A DNA stretch of 64,000 nt. Source: Oscillospiraceae bacterium. GTDB taxonomy: Bacteria; Bacillota; Clostridia; Oscillospirales; Ruminococcaceae. Location of the stretch: contig JAFRTG010000036.1 in NCBI GenBank assembly GCA_017427265.1, positions 1 to 64,000 on the forward strand. The letters are read 5' to 3'. Numbering within the stretch: the first letter of the stretch is position 1; each line of letters starts with the position of its first letter. Shown here in pieces: positions 43,894 through 53,045 of the stretch. The notes under the pieces are model-generated. The model was not told the DNA's origin. It made no database searches and worked only from the letters and a program-made list of their open reading frames with translations. The translations under genes and the position numbers were made by a program.

Positions 43894-44802
43894 ATGAGCG
43901 GATTCGGATGGATTTTTGACATACTTGTGATCGTAATTATCGGTTATGTTCTTTTTTCCAATGCAAAACGCGGCGTGTGCAAGGTGCTGATTTTCGGAAT
44001 CGGTTACATTGTTGCAGCGCTGATCGCATCGTTTGTATCATTCGGCGTGTCGGATGCGCTTTATGAGGCTGTGGCAAGAGAAAGCAATATTTCCGCTGTC
44101 GAAACGGCGAACAGCCATACGGATTTTGTCCATGCCTTTTCAACCGCGATTGAACGGGAGCAGTACGGTTTTGAACTGAAGGAAGCTGAAATCCGCGAAT
44201 GCCTGACTGCGAAGGACGACAAGCCGTTCGATGAGCGGATTTATAACTACATCGTTCGGAAGGCAGGTGCGGAAGGCATCTCACGGAATGATGTGACGGC
44301 TGTACTGCAGGAAGCGTTTATCTCTGCATACGGCAAGCAGCTCTATGAGCGTCTGCCGGAATATGTCCGGATGGACTTTACCGATGCAGCGAAGAAAGAC
44401 CCGCAGCTGATGCGGGATATGATCCATACCTATTACGATGAGTCCATGACTTCCGAGGAGAAGGCTGAAAAGGTTGAGGATCTGTTCAGCAAGGAGCCGA
44501 CCAAAGAGGTTCTGCAGATTTTCCTGTTCCTGATTATGTTCTCGATTCTGATGGTAATCGCAGCCGTAATCGGAACTGTGATGCAGAACAAAATGTTCTT
44601 TAATATCCGCACCTTTACAGATCATGCGCTGGGCGGTGTCATCGGTCTCATTGAGGCAGCTGTCATGGTGATTCTGATCGCAATGATCGTTCGTCTGATC
44701 GTCATGCTCGGAGGCGGAAACTTCCTGTGCTTCAACGATGAGGATATCCGTGATACGTGGATTTTCCGGTACTTCTACGATCAGCTCCGCGTGTTGCTTT
44801 AA
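43894..44802 (+). CDS. CvpA-family membrane protein
   Basis: A 302-residue protein with an N-terminal pair of spans (WIFDILVIVIIGYVLFSNA, GYIVAALIASFVSFGV), a middle domain outside the membrane and two C-terminal spans (LFLIMFSILMVIAAVIG, GLIEAAVMVILIAMIVRLI). This layout matches CvpA, a family linked to colicin V production and envelope function with no settled mechanism. AGGGAGG precedes the ATG. A CCTCTG-CGC / GCG-CAGAGG hairpin lies after the stop at 44823-44847. Confidence 0.7.
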   Translation: MSGFGWIFDILVIVIIGYVLFSNAKRGVCKVLIFGIGYIVAALIASFVSFGVSDALYEAVARESNISAVETANSHTDFVHAFSTAIEREQYGFELKEAEIRECLTAKDDKPFDERIYNYIVRKAGAEGISRNDVTAVLQEAFISAYGKQLYERLPEYVRMDFTDAAKKDPQLMRDMIHTYYDESMTSEEKAEKVEDLFSKEPTKEVLQIFLFLIMFSILMVIAAVIGTVMQNKMFFNIRTFTDHALGGVIGLIEAAVMVILIAMIVRLIVMLGGGNFLCFNDEDIRDTWIFRYFYDQLRVLL

Positions 44803-44904
44803 CAAAACTGCACCTCTGTCGCTGCTTGCGGCAGAGGCGTATCCATATCATATAAGTGTAATTTGAGAGAGGAGTGTGTTCCCGGGTTCGGGAATCGGCA
44901 GCAA

Positions 44905-47235
44905 ATGGTTTTATGCAGTCAGTGTAAGAAAAGACCGGCAGTGGTGTTTATCACCAGTATGCACGGTACTGAAAAACGGGATGAGGGGCTTTGTCTTGTC
45001 TGCGCCAAAAAAATGAATATTCCGCAGGTGTCCGAGTATATGGAGCATCTGGGCATTACGGATGAAGACGTTGAGCAGATGAGCGACCAGATGATGGACC
45101 TCATGGACGACGAAAACTTTGAGATGGGCGGCGCAAGTACGCTGCCAAATTTTATTCAGCGGCTTTTTACCGACCGTCCCGTGACGGAGCAGGAAAAGTC
45201 CGGTGAGAAACCGGAAAAGGAAAAGCCTGCAAGCAGCAATCCGTTCCAGCGTTCCGGCGGCGAGCGCCAGCAGGACCGCAATGCAGATGACCGGAAACGC
45301 CGCAAAAAGGAGCGCAAAAAGGAACTGAAATATCTCGACAGCTATTGCTCCAACCTCAGCAAGCGTGCTGAGGAGGGCACAATGGACGGCGTCATCGGAC
45401 GCGATACCGAGATCGCCCGCGTGATTCAGATTCTTTCCCGCAGGCAGAAAAACAATCCCTGCCTGATCGGTGAACCGGGCGTCGGCAAGACAGCCGTTGC
45501 AGAGGGCATTGCCCTGCGCATTGCATCCGGCGATGTGCCGTTCCACCTGAAGGATAAGAAGATCTATCTGCTGGATATGACTGCCCTTGTGGCTGGTACG
45601 CAGTTCCGCGGCCAGTTCGAGAGCCGCGTCAAAGGACTTGTGGAGGAAGTCAAGGAGCAGGGGAATGTCATCCTGTTCATTGATGAGGTGCACAGTCTCG
45701 TCGGCGCCGGCGACTCCGAGGGCTCTATGAACGCAGCGAACATCCTGAAGCCTGCGCTATCACGCGGAGAGGTGCAGGTGATCGGCGCAACGACCTTTGA
45801 GGAGTACCGGAAGTATATCGAAAAGGACGGCGCACTGGAACGCCGCTTCCAGCCGGTCAAGGTCGATGAGCCGACCATTGAGGATACCGTCGAGATCCTG
45901 AAGGGCGTTGCAAAGTATTACGAGGCATTCCACCGTGTCAGCATTTCCCCGGCGATGCTGCGGCTCTGCGCGGTGCTCTCCGAGCGCTATATCACAGACC
46001 GTTTCCTGCCGGATAAGGCAATCGACCTGCTGGACGAAAGCTGCGCTTATGTCAGCATCCGGCATCCGGAGCTGACTGAGCTTGACCGTCTGACAGCCGA
46101 TATGGCGGAAAAGCAGGAGGAGATCGACACGATTGAATCGGACAACAATCCCGATTATCAGAAGCTCGCTGAGTGCAAAGGCGAGATGATCCGGATGAAA
46201 TCGCGCTTTGATGAGCTGACGGCCAATCCGGTTGCGGTCAGTGTGGAGGCAGGCGACCTTGCACATGTGATTGAAATCTGGACGGGAATCCCCGCAAACA
46301 AGATCGAGGAATCCGAGTACGCCAAGCTGCGCGATCTGGAAACGCATCTTTCCGCGCATATCATCGGACAGGAGGAAGCCATCAGTGCGCTTGCACGCGC
46401 AATCAAGCGCAGCCGCATTCAGATGACCGCCCGCCGCAGACCGGCATCCTTCATTTTCGTCGGCCCGACCGGTGTCGGAAAGACGGAGCTTGTCAAGGTG
46501 CTCTCGAATGAGCTGTTTGATTCCACGGAGCCGCTGATTCGTCTGGATATGACGGAATATATGGAAAAGCACGCAGTTTCGCGTATGATCGGTTCGCCTC
46601 CCGGCTATGTCGGCTATGACGAGGCGGGTCAGCTGACCGAAAAGGTACGCCGCAGACCCTATTCCGTGATTCTGTTTGACGAGATCGAAAAGGCGCATCC
46701 GGATGTCATGAATCTGCTGCTTCAGATTCTCGACGAGGGCAAAATCGACGATGCGCAGGGCAGAACCGTCAACTTTGAAAATACAATCATCATTATGACG
46801 TCCAATGCGGGCAGCACGGATAAATCGACCGGCGTCGGCTTCAACCGCACAGAGGAGGAAATCTCCCGCGAAAAGGCGATGAAGGCGCTCAAGGACTTCC
46901 TGCGTCCGGAGTTTGTCGGCCGTATTGATGAGATTATTGTGTTCAAGCCGCTGACTGTCGAGGACTACCGGAAGATCGCGGATCTCATGCTCAAGGAGAC
47001 GGCAGAGGCGCTTTCGGAGCGCGGTCTGCTGCTGGATTGGGACGATGCTGCGCTGAAATACGTTGCAGAGAAGGCGCACGGACACCGCTACGGTGCGCGT
47101 GATATCCGTCATGTGCTGCGCGATGAGGTTGAGGACCGGATTGCAGGTCTGATTGTCGATTCCGACCGGCCGCTGCATGTGCTGCATATCCGCGGAACGG
47201 AAAACGGCGTGACCGTGGAACCGGCGGAGGCATAA
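44905..47235 (+). CDS. ClpE-like AAA+ unfoldase with N-terminal zinc finger
   Basis: A 776-residue HSP100 protein. The N-terminus has two CxxC pairs (Cys4/7 and Cys30/33), a McsA/ClpE-like zinc finger instead of the usual Clp-N repeat. Two AAA+ modules follow: first Walker [14 protein letters not shown] with [12 protein letters not shown], second [12 protein letters not shown] with [19 protein letters not shown] loop could bind ClpP. It would unfold proteins for degradation. ATG 44905 was chosen to begin the Cys motif; an upstream TTG at 44863 is possible. No CtsR-type operator was seen upstream. Confidence 0.92.
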   Translation: MVLCSQCKKRPAVVFITSMHGTEKRDEGLCLVCAKKMNIPQVSEYMEHLGITDEDVEQMSDQMMDLMDDENFEMGGASTLPNFIQRLFTDRPVTEQEKSGEKPEKEKPASSNPFQRSGGERQQDRNADDRKRRKKERKKELKYLDSYCSNLSKRAEEGTMDGVIGRDTEIARVIQILSRRQKNNPCLIGEPGVGKTAVAEGIALRIASGDVPFHLKDKKIYLLDMTALVAGTQFRGQFESRVKGLVEEVKEQGNVILFIDEVHSLVGAGDSEGSMNAANILKPALSRGEVQVIGATTFEEYRKYIEKDGALERRFQPVKVDEPTIEDTVEILKGVAKYYEAFHRVSISPAMLRLCAVLSERYITDRFLPDKAIDLLDESCAYVSIRHPELTELDRLTADMAEKQEEIDTIESDNNPDYQKLAECKGEMIRMKSRFDELTANPVAVSVEAGDLAHVIEIWTGIPANKIEESEYAKLRDLETHLSAHIIGQEEAISALARAIKRSRIQMTARRRPASFIFVGPTGVGKTELVKVLSNELFDSTEPLIRLDMTEYMEKHAVSRMIGSPPGYVGYDEAGQLTEKVRRRPYSVILFDEIEKAHPDVMNLLLQILDEGKIDDAQGRTVNFENTIIIMTSNAGSTDKSTGVGFNRTEEEISREKAMKALKDFLRPEFVGRIDEIIVFKPLTVEDYRKIADLMLKETAEALSERGLLLDWDDAALKYVAEKAHGHRYGARDIRHVLRDEVEDRIAGLIVDSDRPLHVLHIRGTENGVTVEPAEA

Positions 47236-47708
47236 TGGAGATCGGAATTCGCGGAATGAAACCGGCGGATTATCCGTATCTGCGGGATTTTCTCTATGAG
47301 GCGATCTTTGTGCCGGAGGGGGCTGCGCCGCCTCCGCGGGAGATCATTGACAAACCGGAGCTGCAGGTCTATATTCAGGATTTCGGCGAACAGCCGGATG
47401 ACTGCGCACTGATGGCCGTTGTGGACGGAAAGCCTGCGGGCGCTGTCTGGACGCGCATCATGCAGGATTACGGGCATCTGGATGACAAGACGCCCTCGCT
47501 GGCAATCGCGCTGTATCCGCAGTACCGCGGATGGGGCATCGGCAGGGCGCTGATGCAGGCGATGCTCGGAATGCTCCGTGCAATGGGGTATCCGGGTGTG
47601 TCGCTCTCCGTGCAGCGCAGCAACTACGCCGCGGAGATGTACCGGAAGCTCGGATTTCAAACCGTCCGGCAAAACGGCGACGAGGACCTGATGCTGTATT
47701 CATTTTGA
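47235..47708 (+). CDS. GNAT-family N-acetyltransferase
   Basis: A 157-residue acetyltransferase with the acetyl-CoA loop YPQYRGWGIGRALMQAML near residue 96 and a C-terminal MYRKLGFQTVRQNGDE. Its ATG overlaps the ClpE-like stop (TAATG), so the two are translationally coupled. The substrate is unknown. Confidence 0.9.
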   Translation: MEIGIRGMKPADYPYLRDFLYEAIFVPEGAAPPPREIIDKPELQVYIQDFGEQPDDCALMAVVDGKPAGAVWTRIMQDYGHLDDKTPSLAIALYPQYRGWGIGRALMQAMLGMLRAMGYPGVSLSVQRSNYAAEMYRKLGFQTVRQNGDEDLMLYSF

Positions 47709-47717
47709 ACGGAATAA

Positions 47718-47751
47718 CCGCCTCTGTGATATACAGAGGCGGCAGTTTTTC
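47718..47751 (+). terminator. Rho-independent terminator
   Basis: CCGCCTCTGT / ACAGAGGCGG stem (10 bp) followed by CAGTTTTTC. Confidence 0.85.
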
Positions 47752-47786
47752 AAAACGGAAATACTTTACAATCGAAGGAGTATACT

Positions 47787-47861
47787 ATGAAACATAACAC
47801 CGCAGCAATCATTGCAGCACTTTGCTTTGCATTATACGGCGCGGCAGCACATAAAACATAA
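47787..47861 (+). CDS. 24-residue hydrophobic peptide
   Basis: A short gene with an ideal AAGGAG seven bases before ATG. The peptide is Met-Lys-His-Asn then a small hydrophobic helix (TAAIIAALCFALYGAAA) ending His-Lys-Thr. It lies in its own unit between the terminator at 47718-47751 and a second one at 47859-47893, with a TACAAT -10 candidate at 47767-47772. It may be a membrane microprotein. The function is unknown. Confidence 0.55.
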   Translation: MKHNTAAIIAALCFALYGAAAHKT

Positions 47862-47893
47862 ATGACAGGGCGGCAAAACCCTGTCATTTTTGC
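47859..47893 (+). terminator. Rho-independent terminator after the peptide gene
   Basis: An AAATGACAGGG / CCCTGTCATTT stem (11 bp) followed by TTTGCTG; it overlaps the peptide stop. Confidence 0.85.
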
Positions 47894-47910
47894 TGCTGTG
47901 CAGGCTGCTG

Positions 47911-48031
47911 AAAAAAGAAAAGCCGGACGACTGCAGCAGCCATCCGGTGATAAAGGAAAGAGGTTACCATAAGCAAATCGTGTGAATGATTTGCAAGGCA
48001 AATCTCTTCACATTCATTGATATGTTAAACT
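47911..48031 (-). ncRNA. Candidate small RNA (about 120 nt)
   Basis: On the minus strand TTGACA, a 17-base spacer and TATACT (plus 48066-48038) form an excellent promoter with no protein gene behind it. The transcript would have an extended hairpin (GTGAA-GA-GATTTGC-CTT-GCAAATC-A-TTCAC), a pyrimidine-rich stretch (AACCTCTTTCC) and a terminator stem (CCGGA...TCCGG) followed by CTTTTCTTTTTT. A 17-codon frame without a Shine-Dalgarno site overlaps the hairpin and is probably incidental. Confidence 0.6.
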
Positions 48032-48037
48032 ATAATT

Positions 48038-48066
48038 AGTATACAGGATGCTGCTTAATTTGTCAA
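48038..48066 (-). promoter_or_regulatory. Promoter of the candidate sRNA
   Basis: TTGACA-17-TATACT on the minus strand; plus-strand positions 48061-48066 (-35) and 48038-48043 (-10). Confidence 0.75.
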
Positions 48067-48447
48067 TATTTCGCTTATGATTTCAGCATACTGCATAATA
48101 AACAAGACGTATTGTAATAATTATAGTTGTGATTGCTCTTCGTAATATAATCATATTGCTGAATTTTGACGTATCAAACGAATCAGCGGCAGGCAGAAAA
48201 AGCACACAGATACGCATAGCGGGTGACAATCGCATACAGCCTTTGCAGAATGGAACAGTACGTCAGATTTGACCGGGTGACGTTTGCAGTTGTACTGCGT
48301 AGAAATACAGTTTGTTTCAGTTTTAACGATATTCATAGTATGTACATATTTATAAAGGTCACAATAAATAAGTACTGCGCTAAAATATCGGATTATTCCG
48401 CATAATATATTGAAAAAATCTGAATCAGATAGGATACAAATAAACAG
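48067..48447. other. AT-rich non-coding stretch before gdhA
   Basis: No gene recognised. Frames of 60 codons (plus, 48223-48405) and 117 codons (minus, 48151-48504) exist but lack credible start sites or known domains. The region is richer in A and T than its neighbours and may hold remnants of a lost gene. Confidence 0.4.
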
Positions 48448-48475
48448 TTGCAAAATGCGGAAAATGTGGTATAAT
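48448..48475 (+). promoter_or_regulatory. Sigma-A promoter for gdhA
   Basis: TTGCAA (48448-48453), 16 bases ending TGTGG, TATAAT (48470-48475). It lies about 58 bases before the ATG. Confidence 0.75.
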
Positions 48476-48532
48476 AGAAGACGGACCACAAGTCCCGAGT
48501 TCATATTTGTATTTTGTAAGGAGAATTGAATT

Positions 48533-49888
48533 ATGGAACTGAAGAATGCTTACCTGAAGTCTGTCTATGAGCAGGTAGAGAAGCGTAACCCGAACGAACC
48601 GGAATTCCTGCAGACGGTTGCAGAGGTGCTCAGCACACTGGAGCCTGTTGTTGAAAAGAGACCTGACCTGGTTGAGGCCGGCGTCATCGAGCGTATGGTT
48701 GAGCCGGAGCGCCAGATCATCTTCCGCGTGCCGTGGATTGATGACAACGGCAAGCAGCAGGTCAACCGCGGCTTCCGCGTCCAGTTCAACTCTGCAATCG
48801 GACCGTACAAGGGCGGCCTCCGTTTTGCAAAGAATGTTTACATCGGCATTATCAAGTTCCTCGGCTTTGAGCAGACCTTCAAGAACTCCCTGACCTCTCT
48901 CCCGATGGGCGGCGGCAAGGGCGGTTCTGACTTCGATCCGCAGGGCAAGTCTGATGCAGAAGTCATGCGTTTCTGCCAGAGCTTCATGACCGAGCTCTAC
49001 CGTCACATCGGTCCGAACCTCGACGTTCCGGCCGGTGATATCGGTGTCGGCGGCCGTGAGATCGGCTATCTGTTCGGCCAGTACAAGAGACTCCAGAATG
49101 AGTTCACCGGCGTTCTGACCGGTAAGGGCATCCCTTATGGCGGTTCTCTGATCCGTCCGGAGGCAACCGGCTACGGCGCTGTCTACTATGTCCAGAACAT
49201 GCTTGACTACTTCAAGGATGAGATCAAGGGCAAGACCTTCGCAGTTTCCGGCTTCGGCAATGTTGCATGGGGTACCATCAAGAAGGTCAACGAGCTCGGC
49301 GGCAAGGTCGTCACGATCTCCGGTCCGGACGGCTATATCTACGATCCGGACGGCATTTCCACCGACGAAAAGGTTGACTTCCTGCTCGAAATGAGAGCAT
49401 CCTGCCGCAACCGCGCTGAGGACTATGCTGACAAGTTCCCGTCTGCAAAGTTCTTCAAGGGCGAGAAGCCGTGGGGCGTCAAGGCTGACATTCTGATGCC
49501 GTGCGCAACGCAGAATGAAGTCGGCGTTGAGGAAGCAAAGAAGATCATCGCAAACGGTGTCAAGTATTACGTTGAGGTCGCTAACATGCCGACCACCAAC
49601 GAGGCAATCGCGCTGCTGAAGGAAGCAGGCGTTGTCGTTGCTCCTTCCAAGGCTGTCAACGCAGGCGGTGTTGCTGTTTCCGGTCTCGAAATGTCTCAGA
49701 ACAGTGAGCGTCTCAGCTGGACTGCTGAAGAGGTCGATGCAAAGCTGAAGAACATCATGGCAAACATCTTCAAGGCTTCCATCGAGGCTGCAAACACCTA
49801 CGGCCTGGGCGATGACCTGGTCGCTGGTGCAAATATTGCCGGCTTCCTGAAGGTTGCTGAGGCTATGAAGGCTCAGGGCTGCGTGTAA
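48533..49888 (+). CDS. gdhA: NADP-type glutamate dehydrogenase
   Basis: A 451-residue enzyme that assimilates ammonium into 2-oxoglutarate. Motifs: VQFNSAIGPYKGGLRF with the active-site Lys, LPMGGGKGGSDFDPKG-like LPMGGGKGGSDFDPQG, DVPAGDIGVGGREIGY, and the Rossmann FAVSGFGNVAWGT. Length and the hexameric small-type features fit the NADP(H)-dependent group. AAGGAG precedes the ATG. Codon use is strongly biased toward C-ending codons, as in highly expressed genes. A terminator follows at 49917-49953. Confidence 0.96.
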   Translation: MELKNAYLKSVYEQVEKRNPNEPEFLQTVAEVLSTLEPVVEKRPDLVEAGVIERMVEPERQIIFRVPWIDDNGKQQVNRGFRVQFNSAIGPYKGGLRFAKNVYIGIIKFLGFEQTFKNSLTSLPMGGGKGGSDFDPQGKSDAEVMRFCQSFMTELYRHIGPNLDVPAGDIGVGGREIGYLFGQYKRLQNEFTGVLTGKGIPYGGSLIRPEATGYGAVYYVQNMLDYFKDEIKGKTFAVSGFGNVAWGTIKKVNELGGKVVTISGPDGYIYDPDGISTDEKVDFLLEMRASCRNRAEDYADKFPSAKFFKGEKPWGVKADILMPCATQNEVGVEEAKKIIANGVKYYVEVANMPTTNEAIALLKEAGVVVAPSKAVNAGGVAVSGLEMSQNSERLSWTAEEVDAKLKNIMANIFKASIEAANTYGLGDDLVAGANIAGFLKVAEAMKAQGCV

Positions 49889-49916
49889 TTCGCAGAACAG
49901 ATTCAAACATGCACAT

Positions 49917-49953
49917 AAAAAAACCGGGGACACAAGTTGTCTCCGGTTTTTTG
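49917..49953 (+). terminator. Rho-independent terminator of gdhA
   Basis: AAAAAACCGGGGACA / TGTCTCCGGTTTTTT stem with a CAAGT loop and a T run. Confidence 0.9.
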
Positions 49954-49977
49954 ATTTTCAGAATCGGGGGGAGAATC

Positions 49978-50733
49978 ATGAAGCAGATTCTGATGGCAGA
50001 TTTCCGGCAGTATCACGATGCTGCGGCTCATGCGTCCGGTGATGCGGTGTATCCGCTTTCTATTGCGGAGGGCGTGCAGTCCGGCGATATTTTCATCGGC
50101 GGAGATGCAGTTTTATTCTGGCATAATTGCGGTTTTGCGTATCTTTCCGGACATCCGGAGCCCGCTTTCCTGAATGAGATCGCGGTGCGTTTTTTCGGGG
50201 ATACGCAGCCTGAACGCAGATTTCTGCTGATTTCCGATGATGCGGATGTCTGCCGCTATTTTGCAGCGCAGCGCGGAATTCTCGCAGAACAGCGCGTATA
50301 TTATCATGCGGATGCGGCGTGTGCGGAGCTGCCGCTGCCGGAGGGCTTCTCGCTTCACCGGACGGATGCAGAATTGCTCCCGCGGATCACCGGACGGATT
50401 GTCCCTGCATGGTCATGGGATGCGCCGGAGCAGTTCCTTGCAAACGGCATCGGCTATTGTGTGATGCACGGCGAAACGGTCGCTGCTGCTGCATTTACGG
50501 CTGCTGTCTCCTCAGACTTTGCCGATATCGGCGTAGAGACTGCGGCTGATTTCCGCAGAATGGGACTTGCAAAGGCTGCTGCGGCTGCCGTGATGCGGGA
50601 GATTACCGCGCAGGGGAAAACGCCGGTCTGGGCGCATCATATTGCGAATACCGGCTCGATGCGGACGGCGGAAGCAATCGGCTTTCAGCGTGACCGCATC
50701 TGCATGACATTCCACAGAGAATACCGCGAATGA
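49978..50733 (+). CDS. GNAT-family acetyltransferase
   Basis: A 251-residue protein. The first ~110 residues form a non-catalytic partner domain and the last ~110 the GNAT fold (IGVETAADFRRMGLAKAAAAAV as acetyl-CoA loop, NTGSMRTAEAIGF near the end). The two-part layout is that of GNAT_acetyltran (PF12746-like) proteins. The start at 49978 follows GGGGGAG; an earlier in-frame ATG lies within the gdhA terminator. The substrate is unknown. Confidence 0.82.
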   Translation: MKQILMADFRQYHDAAAHASGDAVYPLSIAEGVQSGDIFIGGDAVLFWHNCGFAYLSGHPEPAFLNEIAVRFFGDTQPERRFLLISDDADVCRYFAAQRGILAEQRVYYHADAACAELPLPEGFSLHRTDAELLPRITGRIVPAWSWDAPEQFLANGIGYCVMHGETVAAAAFTAAVSSDFADIGVETAADFRRMGLAKAAAAAVMREITAQGKTPVWAHHIANTGSMRTAEAIGFQRDRICMTFHREYRE

Positions 50734-50740
50734 AAAAGAA

Positions 50741-50782
50741 ATGCTCCGGAACCCGCTGAACGGGAAGCCGGAGCATTTTGGC
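50741..50782. terminator. Bidirectional terminator
   Basis: TGCTCCGG / CCGGAGCA stem with an inner CCCGC-TGAA-CGGG hairpin and T or A runs on both sides. It serves the GNAT gene (plus) and the polyamine operon (minus). Confidence 0.85.
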
Positions 50783-50785
50783 TGT

Positions 50786-51889
50786 TTACAGCCGACGGGC
50801 CGCAGGAATCTGCTGTGTGATGCAGTGGATATTGCCGCCGCCGAGCAGAATCACACGCGCCGGAATCGGAACGATCTCCCGGCCGGGACAGCATCCGTGC
50901 AGGATTTCACACGCTTTTGCGTCGTCCTCTGCGTATGCGCCGCCGAACTGCGGCACGAGCACGCAGTCATTGCCGAAATAAAAGTTGACGTAGGATGCAG
51001 CAAGGCGCTCGCCGGGCTCGCGCGTATCCTCGCCCTCGGCAAAGATATAGTCATTGCATTCGGCTTCCGTGACGCAGACAGGCTTATGCGGCACCGGCAG
51101 CTTTGTGATTTTCAGTTTCCGGCCGTGGGCGTCGGTTTCGCTTGATAAGATATCGTAATCCGCGCGGGACATCGCATACTGCGGATCGTCCGGATCGTCG
51201 CACCATGCCAGCACGACCTCGCCCGGTGCCGTGAATGCGCAGATGTTGTCGATGTGCTCGTTCGTTTCGTCGTTGTAGATGCCGAACGGAATCCAGATGA
51301 CCTTTTCCGCGCCAAGATATTCCAGCAGCTTTGCGGTGATCTGTTCCTTTGTCAGCTGCGGATTGCGTCCGCCGGAGAGCAGGCAGACTTCTGTAACGAG
51401 CACTGTACCCTCGCCGTCGCAGTGGATGGCGCCGCCTTCCAGCACGAACGGCCGGGCGTTATAGCAGGGGACGTTCAGCGCTGTGCAGATGGCCTCTGCG
51501 GCAGCATCATCCTGTGCATAGTCCGGATAAAGGCCGTCAAAATCGCCGCCCCATGCGTTGAACTGCCAAGAGATCCCGCGGATATCGCCGGCTGCATTGC
51601 GGACAAAGGTCGGGGCAACATCGCGTGCCCAGCTGTCGTCCGTCGGAATGTGCAGCAGCTTTACAGCTTCCGGGAGCATCTCTGCGGCGATTGCAGCGGT
51701 CTGATCGCCGGCGAGCATATAGACCTGCTCGCACTGAGAAAGCCTTGCTGCAATTTGTGAAAATGCCTGCTGCGCCGCCGAGGGATCCTTTCCCCATGAG
51801 CCCGGACGTTCCGGAAAGATCATCACAGTGCCGTGATGCGGTTCAAATTCTGCCGGCATGGAAAAGCCGTCCTGTTTGGGTGTGTTCAT
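50786..51889 (-). CDS. aguA: Agmatine deiminase
   Basis: A 367-residue enzyme that turns agmatine into N-carbamoylputrescine. Family elements: PAEFEPHHGTVMIFPERPGSWG at the N-terminus, SWARDVAPTFV near 95, FNAWGG, LEGGAIHCDGEGT and the catalytic Cys in LGGGNIHCITQQIP near the C-terminus. ATG 51889 with AGGAG upstream was preferred over a longer frame. It is the last gene of the minus-strand polyamine operon. The next enzyme, N-carbamoylputrescine amidase, is not in the window. Confidence 0.95.
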   Translation of the reverse strand: MNTPKQDGFSMPAEFEPHHGTVMIFPERPGSWGKDPSAAQQAFSQIAARLSQCEQVYMLAGDQTAAIAAEMLPEAVKLLHIPTDDSWARDVAPTFVRNAAGDIRGISWQFNAWGGDFDGLYPDYAQDDAAAEAICTALNVPCYNARPFVLEGGAIHCDGEGTVLVTEVCLLSGGRNPQLTKEQITAKLLEYLGAEKVIWIPFGIYNDETNEHIDNICAFTAPGEVVLAWCDDPDDPQYAMSRADYDILSSETDAHGRKLKITKLPVPHKPVCVTEAECNDYIFAEGEDTREPGERLAASYVNFYFGNDCVLVPQFGGAYAEDDAKACEILHGCCPGREIVPIPARVILLGGGNIHCITQQIPAARRL

Positions 51890-51917
51890 TGTGTGCTCCT
51901 TTTCCGTGCGGAAACTG

Positions 51918-53045
51918 TCAGGACAGTCTCCCCTTGAAATCCTCATAGCAAAATTGTCTGAGAATTTCGCAGTCACCGCTTTCGTGCCGGATTGCGATGG
52001 CAGGCAGCGGCATTCCGTTGAAGGTGTTGTTTTTGACCATGGAATAGATTGCCATGTCGCAGAAGGTCAGGCGGTCGCCGATGCGGATTTCGCGGTCGAA
52101 GCTGTAGTCGCCGATGATGTCACCGGCCAGACAGGTGCGCGATGAAAGCCGGTATGCATACGGCTTTTCGCCCCATTCGCCGGAATCCTTCAGCGGCGGG
52201 CGGTATGGCATTTCCAGCACATCCGGCATATGGCAGGCAGCGGAGGCGTCCAGAATCAGCACCCTGATGCCGTTTTCCACAATGTCCATGACCTCGGTAT
52301 CAAGCCAGCCTGCGTTCAGCGCGATGGCCTCGCCCGGCTCAAGATAAACTGCAACACCGTACTGCGACCGGATGCGCTTGATCAGCGAAATCAGCGATTC
52401 TGCGTCATAATCGTCGCGGGTGATGTGATGTCCGCCGCCGAGATTGAGCCATTTCATCTGCGGGATGAATTCCCCGAATTTTTCCTCAAACGCCGCAAAG
52501 GTCGTGAGCAGATCGTCTGCATTCTGTTCGCAGAGCGTATGAAAATGCAGTCCTTCAACGCCGTTTAACAGCTCAGGGCGGAAGTTTGCGCGTGTGACGC
52601 CAAGCCGTGAGCCCGGTGCGCAGGGATCGTAAATTGCATGATCGCCCTGCGTGGAGCATTCCGGATTGACGCGGATGCCGACGCTGACGCCGGCCTGTTC
52701 CCAGACCGGGCGGTATTTTTCCAGCTGACTGAACGAGTTGAAGCTGATGTGGTCGCAGATTTTGCAGAGCTCTGCAAATTCCGCAGGATCGTAAGCCGGC
52801 GAAAAAACATGATTTTCCTTGCGGAATTCTTCTGCGCCGAGCCGTGCTTCATAGAGCCCGCTTGCGGTTGTGCCGCTGATATAGTCTGCGATCATCGGAT
52901 AAACAGCAAAGCACGAAAACGCCTTCTGCGCCAGCAGAATATGCGCGCCGCTCTCCGCTTCCACATGATGCAAAAACTCCAGATTGCTCCGGAGTTTTGC
53001 TTCATCAATGATATAGCAGGGAGTCGGCAGATCCTGCCGCCGCAT
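51918..53045 (-). CDS. nspC: Carboxynorspermidine/carboxyspermidine decarboxylase
   Basis: A 375-residue PLP enzyme of the alanine-racemase-fold decarboxylases. It decarboxylates carboxyspermidine to spermidine. The PLP Lys is in HILLAQKAFSCF near residue 42. HFHTLCEQ, LNLGGGHHITR, YLEPGEA and the C-terminal half CDMAIYSMVKNNTFNG are visible. Its start overlaps the stop of the dehydrogenase by one base (TAATG), so the two pathway enzymes are coupled. Confidence 0.95.
   Translation of the reverse strand: MRRQDLPTPCYIIDEAKLRSNLEFLHHVEAESGAHILLAQKAFSCFAVYPMIADYISGTTASGLYEARLGAEEFRKENHVFSPAYDPAEFAELCKICDHISFNSFSQLEKYRPVWEQAGVSVGIRVNPECSTQGDHAIYDPCAPGSRLGVTRANFRPELLNGVEGLHFHTLCEQNADDLLTTFAAFEEKFGEFIPQMKWLNLGGGHHITRDDYDAESLISLIKRIRSQYGVAVYLEPGEAIALNAGWLDTEVMDIVENGIRVLILDASAACHMPDVLEMPYRPPLKDSGEWGEKPYAYRLSSRTCLAGDIIGDYSFDREIRIGDRLTFCDMAIYSMVKNNTFNGMPLPAIAIRHESGDCEILRQFCYEDFKGRLS

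Noticed and set aside
44863-44904. Upstream TTG start for the ClpE-like protein
   Set aside because: It would add 14 residues before the zinc finger that the family does not have; kept only as an alternative.
48151-48504. 117-codon minus-strand frame before gdhA
   Set aside because: It overlaps the gdhA promoter, lacks a ribosome site and has no recognisable domain.
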